Assembly: GCA_029260515.1 (NCBI GenBank)
Contig: JAJDDC010000070.1
Location: 682,001-746,000, forward strand
Direction: 5' to 3'
Length of the DNA stretch: 64,000 nucleotides
Origin: Phycisphaerales bacterium
Lineage (GTDB): Bacteria > Planctomycetota > Phycisphaerae > Phycisphaerales > UBA1924
Under the pieces are notes generated by a model, which was not told where the DNA came from, made no database searches, and saw nothing but the letters and a program-made list of their open reading frames with translations. Position numbers and translations under genes: made by a program. Numbering within the stretch: position 1 is the stretch's first letter; each line of letters opens with the position of its first letter. Positions 59,590 to 64,000 of this stretch are shown in pieces.

Positions 59590-61530
59590 TCAGGCGGGCG
59601 GGGCGGGGTCCGGCCGGGTCAGCTCGCGCTCGAGCAGCTGGCCGGCGATCCGCATGAAGTCGTGCTCGGTGATGATGCCCACGAGCTTGCGGCTGCCCCG
59701 GGCGACCACGGGCAGGCACGAGATCTTGTGCTCGCGCATCAGGGCGATGGCCTCGATCGTGAGCGTCTCGGGCGTGACGCAGATCGGGTCGCGGCGCATC
59801 ATGTCGCCGACGGACACGGTCTGGGCGGTGGTCTGGCGCTTCGGGTCGGCGAGCAGGCGGAGCAGCTCGCGGTTGGAGAGCATCCCGACCAGGTTGCTGT
59901 CCGCGTCCTCGACAGGCACGTGGCGGACGTGCTCCCACTCCATGATGGACGCGGCCAGGTCGATCAGCTCGTCCTCCTGGACCGTGAGCAGGTCGGTGAC
60001 CATGTACTGACCGACGCGCTGGTAGTTTTGCTCCCACGAGCCGGCCTCGTCGAGGGTGGCCGGTTCCCATGTGTGCGCCGGCTCGCCCTCGTCCTGGCGG
60101 GAGGCGGCGCCGGCGGTGAGGGCGCTGAGTCGCTCGGCGCGCGTGCCCTGGCCCTGCATCTTGGCGACCGATGCGAGCATCCAGCGTGCGCCGGTGCGCC
60201 CGGTCTCGACGCGCCGGTCGATGACTTCGAGCAGCGCGTCGGCGTCGGTCGCGTCGATGCCCGAGGATGCGAGGCCCTCGCGGGCGAGCGGGAGGAGGAT
60301 CTCGCGGACGAGCTCCGCAGACGAGAGCGTGCGTTCGTCGAGCCAGGCGAGCTGGGACTCGAGGCCGGCGCGGGCCGCGGCGACGAAGTTGTTGGCCGCG
60401 TCCTCGAAGTTCAGACGCTCGGTCAGGTCGGGGAAGGCGGCGGGGAGGGCGGCCATGAGCCCGAACCAGAGGGCGGCGTTGGCCATCTCGTCGGTCACGC
60501 TCGGGCCCGAGGGGAGGTAGCGGTTCTCGATCCGCAGGTGGGGCTTGCCCTCGGTGATGCCGTAGCACGGGCGGTTCCAGCGGTAGACGGTGGAGTTGTG
60601 CGTGCACAGGGCGGTGAGCTTGGGGATCTGGCCCTGGTCGAGGGCGTCGAGCGGCGCCTCGTCGGTCTCGGCGCCGAACATCACGCGGAAGCGGGCGACG
60701 TCCTCCTTGAACAGCTCGAGCACGGAGTCCTTGCACCATCTCTCGCCGAACCGGACGCGGGCGAGCTGGTCGCGTTCGTGCGGGCTGGCCTCGGGGCGTG
60801 TGTCGACGGCCTGCTGGAAAATCGCGATGCGTGTCTCGCGCCACAGACGCTTGCCGAAGAGGATCGGGGAGTTGACGCACGCGGCGAGCACGGGGCCCGC
60901 GAGGGCCTGGGCGGCGTTGAAGGCGAGGGCGAACTCGTCGGGGGCGACCTGGAAGTGGAGCTGGAAGCTGGTGTTGAGCGCTTCGAGCATGATGGATTCG
61001 TGCTCGATGGTGATCTCGTCGATGCCCTTGATGCGCAGCTCGTAGTTCCCGCCGCGTTGCGCGCGGATCAGTTCGTCGAGCGCGTAGTACCGGGGCTTGG
61101 GGACGATGTTGGCGTGGCACAGGTCGGAGAGCTGGAGCGTGGGGAGGATGCCGATGAGCAGAGGTCGTGCGCCCGAGGGGGCCGCGGCGCTGGCGACGGT
61201 GGCGAGCAGCTCGTCGATCTGTGCGCGGACGCGGGCGAGGCAATCGCCCGTGAAGACCACGGGGTCGCAGTTGAACTCGACGTTGAAGCGTCCCAGCTCG
61301 TGGGTGACGCGTTCGTCTGTGATGCGCGCGAGCGTCTCGACCGCGACCGGGGCGGGCTGCCAGTGGTCGTCAACGAGGACGAGTTCCTGCTCGACGCCGA
61401 CGCGCCGGACGCCGGTCTCGAACAGGCCCTCGTCGAGCATGCGTTCGAGGGCCTTGACATCGGTCAGGAGGCGCTGCATGAACAGGCGTCGCTGCTCGCC
61501 GCTGACTTGCTCGACCTCTTGCGTGCCCAT
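59590..61530 (-). CDS. Glutamate-cysteine ligase family (GCS2) and CBS-pair fusion protein
   Basis: The 646-residue protein has an N-terminal GCS2-type domain (about 25-420): VRRVGVEQELVLVD, HELGRFNVEFNCDPVVFTGD, RGGNYELRIKGIDEI, ALNTSFQLHFQVAPDEFALAFNAAQALAGP in parts, and HLRIENRYLPSGPS, matching the gamma-glutamylcysteine ligase fold. The last 130 residues are a CBS-domain pair (VGQYMVTDLLTVQEDELID, VGDMMRRDPICVTPETLTI) that usually senses adenosyl nucleotides. The fusion suggests ligase activity controlled by nucleotides (inference). ATG 61530 starts just before the conserved region. Confidence 0.85.
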   Translation of the reverse strand: MGTQEVEQVSGEQRRLFMQRLLTDVKALERMLDEGLFETGVRRVGVEQELVLVDDHWQPAPVAVETLARITDERVTHELGRFNVEFNCDPVVFTGDCLARVRAQIDELLATVASAAAPSGARPLLIGILPTLQLSDLCHANIVPKPRYYALDELIRAQRGGNYELRIKGIDEITIEHESIMLEALNTSFQLHFQVAPDEFALAFNAAQALAGPVLAACVNSPILFGKRLWRETRIAIFQQAVDTRPEASPHERDQLARVRFGERWCKDSVLELFKEDVARFRVMFGAETDEAPLDALDQGQIPKLTALCTHNSTVYRWNRPCYGITEGKPHLRIENRYLPSGPSVTDEMANAALWFGLMAALPAAFPDLTERLNFEDAANNFVAAARAGLESQLAWLDERTLSSAELVREILLPLAREGLASSGIDATDADALLEVIDRRVETGRTGARWMLASVAKMQGQGTRAERLSALTAGAASRQDEGEPAHTWEPATLDEAGSWEQNYQRVGQYMVTDLLTVQEDELIDLAASIMEWEHVRHVPVEDADSNLVGMLSNRELLRLLADPKRQTTAQTVSVGDMMRRDPICVTPETLTIEAIALMREHKISCLPVVARGSRKLVGIITEHDFMRIAGQLLERELTRPDPAPPA

Positions 61531-61694
61531 GGCGCGGTCCAACCCCCGGGGGGCGGGCCCGGCGCGGGACGCCCGGGGGGATTGTCCGGGGTCTGGACGG
61601 ATGACGCAAGCGCTTGTCCGGGACGGGGCTACGGCGTGGGGGCGCCTGCGCCGGTCCGCGCGGTCGCGTTGACCGCGGGTCGGAGCGGGCAATG

Positions 61695-61713
61695 ATTGAG
61701 AACGGATCTCAAT
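61695..61713. promoter_or_regulatory. 19-bp palindrome, candidate operator of the heme oxygenase gene
   Basis: ATTGAGAACGGATCTCAAT is a near-perfect 9-1-9 inverted repeat: 8 of 9 pairs match, the centre is G. It lies 59 bases upstream of the heme oxygenase ATG and in the divergent region with the GCS2-CBS gene. The 9-1-9 geometry is that of Fur-type iron boxes, and heme oxygenases are often iron-repressed (established knowledge); whether Fur binds here is inference. Confidence 0.45.
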
Positions 61714-61771
61714 GACAAGCGACTCCTCGCCGCGGACGCGAATGCGTCGGCGGCGGACCGGGGGTATTCCG

Positions 61772-62419
61772 ATGACGACCAGCGCCTCGACCGACCAGCG
61801 TCCCTTGACCCAGCGGCTCAAGGAGGACAACGCGGACATCCACCAGCAGGCCGAGCAGGACCGCGTGCCCCAGGCGATGGTCGGCGGAACGATCACGCGC
61901 GAGGCGATGGTCGAGCTGCTCGGGCAGCTGTGGGTCGTGAACAGGGCGCTGGACGAGGCGCTCGTCGCGGCCCGCGCCACGACGCCCGCGATCGACGCGC
62001 TCGTGAAGGACCACCAGCTCCAGGAGGCGAACCTGCGGGCGGATCTGGCGCACTACGGCGTCGCGGACCCGGCGTCGATCGAGACGTGCGACGCGGCGCG
62101 GGCGTTCGTCGATGACGTGGAGGCGTGCCGCGAGCGCGAGCCCCTGCGGTTGCTCGGGCTGCACTACGTGCGCGAGGGCGCGAACAACGGGAACAAGTAC
62201 ATCGCGATGCGGCTGCGCAAGACGTGGGGCGTCGAGGGCGCCGACGGCTTCAGGCACCTGGACCCGTACGGCGAGCGGCAGCGCCAACTCTGGGAGGCGT
62301 GGAAGTCCGAGCTGGGTGAGTACGACTTCTCCGAGGGCGAGAAGGCGACGATTCTGGCGGGCGCGCGTGCGATGTTCGAGCACATTATCGCGGTGAACCG
62401 GTCGGTGAATCTGGCTTGA
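61772..62419 (+). CDS. Biliverdin-producing heme oxygenase
   Basis: The 215-residue all-helical protein matches heme oxygenase: an N-terminal heme-ligand His in NADIHQQAEQDRVPQAMVGG, LGQLWVVNRALDEAL, and the distal-helix segment LGLHYVREGANNGNKYIAMRL with Gly-rich kink. It cleaves heme to biliverdin, CO and iron in the cytoplasm. The ATG at 61772 was chosen over earlier in-frame starts because the conserved region begins shortly after it and GGGGG-like bases precede it. A candidate iron-type operator lies upstream. Confidence 0.85.
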   Translation: MTTSASTDQRPLTQRLKEDNADIHQQAEQDRVPQAMVGGTITREAMVELLGQLWVVNRALDEALVAARATTPAIDALVKDHQLQEANLRADLAHYGVADPASIETCDAARAFVDDVEACREREPLRLLGLHYVREGANNGNKYIAMRLRKTWGVEGADGFRHLDPYGERQRQLWEAWKSELGEYDFSEGEKATILAGARAMFEHIIAVNRSVNLA

Positions 62420-62438
62420 ACTGGAATCCCCGCTGAGA

Positions 62439-63959
62439 TCAGCCCAGCGCCTTCTCGCGCTGCTCGGCCTCCTTGGGGTACTCGTCGAGCCCCGCGGCTT
62501 CGCGGGCGAGCCTGGCGCGGACCTCTTCCTCGCTGAGCAGCGCGCCCTCGGCGTTGGCGACGACCGCCGCGACCATGCAGTCGCCCGTGACGTTGCACGT
62601 GGTCCGGCACATGTCGAGGATGCGGTCCACGCCCAGGATGACGGCGATACCTGTCGTCATCGCCTCGGCGGGCATGTTGACCGCCTGGAGCACGATGATG
62701 AGCATGACGATGCCCACGCCCGGGACGGCGGCGGTGCCGATCGAGGCGAGGGTCGCGGTGAGGACGATCGTGAGCTGATCGCCGAGGGTGAGGGGGACGC
62801 CGAAGGCCTGGGCGATGAAGACGGCGGCGACGCCCTGGTAGAGGGCGGTGCCGTCCATGTTGATCGTCGCGCCGATGGGGGCGACGAACGAGGTGATTTC
62901 TTCCTTCACGCCCAGGCGGTTCTCGAGGCAATCCATGGTGACGGGCAGGGTGGCGCCGGAGCTGGACGAGCTGAACGCGAGCAGCTGCGCCGGGCTTATG
63001 GCGCGGAAGAAGCGTGCGAAGCCGACGTGCGTAAAGATCTTCAGAGAAAGCGGGTAGACGGCAAAGATCATGATCGCCAGCCCGGCGACGACGGTCAGCG
63101 CGTACTTGGCGAGCGAGCCGAGCACGCCGATGCCCAGGTCGGTGATGACGACGACGATGAGCGCGAAGACCGCGAACGGGGCGATCAGCAGGACCATGTG
63201 GACGATCTTGATGATGACCTCGGTCATCGCCTGAAAGAAGAGGACGACCGGGGCGGCCTTGTCCTTGGGCATGAGCGTCAACGCGATCCCGACGAGCAGG
63301 GCCGCGACGACAACCTGGAGGGTGTTGCCCGCGGCCATGGCGGCGAAGGGGTTGGACGGGAAGATGTCGAGCAGGATGTCCCAGGTGGACTTTGCCCGCT
63401 GCGCCTCTGCGTCGGAGATTTTTCCGGTCGCCGAGTCGGTGCTCATGTCCGCGAGCTGCGTGCGGACGTCCTCCGGGAAGCCCGACCCGGGGGAGACGAC
63501 GTTGGCGAGCACGAGGCCGATGGTGATCGCCAGGGCGGTCGTGATCAGGTAGATCACGATCGTGCGTCCGCCGATACGTCCGAGCCTGGTTGTGTCGTTG
63601 AGGCTCGCGACGCCCGCGATGAGGCTGAAAAGGACGATGGGGACGGCGATGAACTTCAGACCCCGCATGAAGAGGTCGCCAACGAACTCGGTCAGCGAAC
63701 GGACAAAGCGGGCGGCGCCGGCGCCGAATCCGGCCTCGGCGTTGGGGTACTCGGCGAGGCGTTGGGATTCGGGGAGCTGATCGAGGCTGACGCCCTCGGG
63801 CACGCTCGCGGGGTCGGCGCCGGCGAGCCAGGCGCCCGGGTCGTCCACGCCGATGGACCGCCACGTGCCCGCGTCCCAGGACAGGTTGAGGACGAGGCCG
63901 ACCACGACGCCGAGGACGAGGCCGATGATGATCCGCCAGTGCAGCGCGAGCTTGGGCAT
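62439..63959 (-). CDS. Dicarboxylate/amino acid:cation symporter (GltP/DctA family)
   Basis: The 506-residue transporter has the eight-helix, two-hairpin fold of the DAACS family. Signatures: SSSSSGATLPVTMDCLENRL in hairpin 1, APIGATINMDGTALYQGVAA in TM7, GIGTAAVPGVG-like sequence in hairpin 2 and DRILDMCRTTCNVTGD in TM8, where the Arg supports acidic amino acid or dicarboxylate substrates. An extra loop (about 30-80) between TM1 and TM2 is longer than usual. The gene ends 20 bases from the heme oxygenase stop and starts 41 bp from the window end. Confidence 0.93.
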   Translation of the reverse strand: MPKLALHWRIIIGLVLGVVVGLVLNLSWDAGTWRSIGVDDPGAWLAGADPASVPEGVSLDQLPESQRLAEYPNAEAGFGAGAARFVRSLTEFVGDLFMRGLKFIAVPIVLFSLIAGVASLNDTTRLGRIGGRTIVIYLITTALAITIGLVLANVVSPGSGFPEDVRTQLADMSTDSATGKISDAEAQRAKSTWDILLDIFPSNPFAAMAAGNTLQVVVAALLVGIALTLMPKDKAAPVVLFFQAMTEVIIKIVHMVLLIAPFAVFALIVVVITDLGIGVLGSLAKYALTVVAGLAIMIFAVYPLSLKIFTHVGFARFFRAISPAQLLAFSSSSSGATLPVTMDCLENRLGVKEEITSFVAPIGATINMDGTALYQGVAAVFIAQAFGVPLTLGDQLTIVLTATLASIGTAAVPGVGIVMLIIVLQAVNMPAEAMTTGIAVILGVDRILDMCRTTCNVTGDCMVAAVVANAEGALLSEEEVRARLAREAAGLDEYPKEAEQREKALG

Positions 63960-64000
63960 CGCGACAAGCTACGCCGGGGTGGCGGAGATCACAAGCGGGG

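Noticed and set aside
1-64000. CRISPR arrays, prophage or insertion sequences
   Set aside because: No direct-repeat array with regular spacers, no transposase or integrase, and no phage structural gene was seen. tRNA genes show no adjacent integrase or repeated 3' end.

Overview
The window looks like a chromosome segment of a planctomycete, most likely class Phycisphaerae. This is inferred from the very high GC content with G/C-rich third codon positions, from five exported proteins ending in a two-part dockerin-like module that closes with Gly-Cys-Pro, from secreted proteins ending in a PEP-CTERM-like Pro-Ala/hydrophobic/Arg tail, and from a large pseudopilin-like protein with an H-x9-DG-type tail. 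No phage, insertion sequence or CRISPR array is visible. Most genes are ordinary core genes; the accessory part is the exported-protein region at about 18.1-34.5 kb.

Layout. 0-2 kb: end of a c-type cytochrome, a GYF/DUF4190 membrane protein and threonine dehydrogenase (tdh). 2-10.2 kb: a type II secretion operon (gspF, gspG, three further pseudopilins, a GspC/PilP-like, a GspL-like and a GspM-like protein, a TPR lipoprotein) joined by start/stop overlaps, without the secretin, ATPase or prepilin peptidase. 10.2-17.6 kb: PIN-PhoH ATPase, DUF456 protein, two hypothetical proteins, type II NADH dehydrogenase, kbl (partner of tdh) and ispD. 17.7-18.05 kb: a complete one-piece tmRNA gene (ssrA) followed by a perfect hairpin. 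18.1-34.5 kb: exported proteins, namely a BNR/sialidase-like protein, a frameshifted PEP-CTERM-like protein, a frameshifted HAF-repeat protein, another PEP-CTERM-like protein, a vanadium haloperoxidase, a choice-of-anchor-B protein, a PstS-like substrate-binding protein and a pseudopilin-like protein; five of them carry the GCP-ending dockerin.

35-50 kb: two paralogous small membrane proteins, glycogen debranching enzyme, guaB overlapping a sulfotransferase, ychF, a GT21-like glycosyltransferase, tRNA-Arg(CCT), anmK-murQ (muropeptide recycling), a Cys-rich lipoprotein, a fibro-slime-domain protein, murA and a regulatory PTS set (hpf, ptsN, HPr). 50-64 kb: DUF502 protein, tRNA-Ile(GAT), a two-component system, a VIT/VWA protein, a fosmidomycin-resistance-like MFS transporter, gamma-glutamyltransferase, a glutamate-cysteine-ligase-like/CBS fusion, a heme oxygenase behind a 19-bp palindrome, and a dicarboxylate/amino-acid symporter.

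How the parts may work together: the type II secretion genes and the dockerin/PEP-CTERM cargo are consistent with one export and surface-display programme (inference; no cohesin or sortase partner lies in the window). tdh and kbl form a threonine-to-glycine route although 13 kb apart. anmK, murQ and murA serve peptidoglycan recycling and synthesis. ggt and the ligase/CBS fusion point to gamma-glutamyl thiol metabolism.
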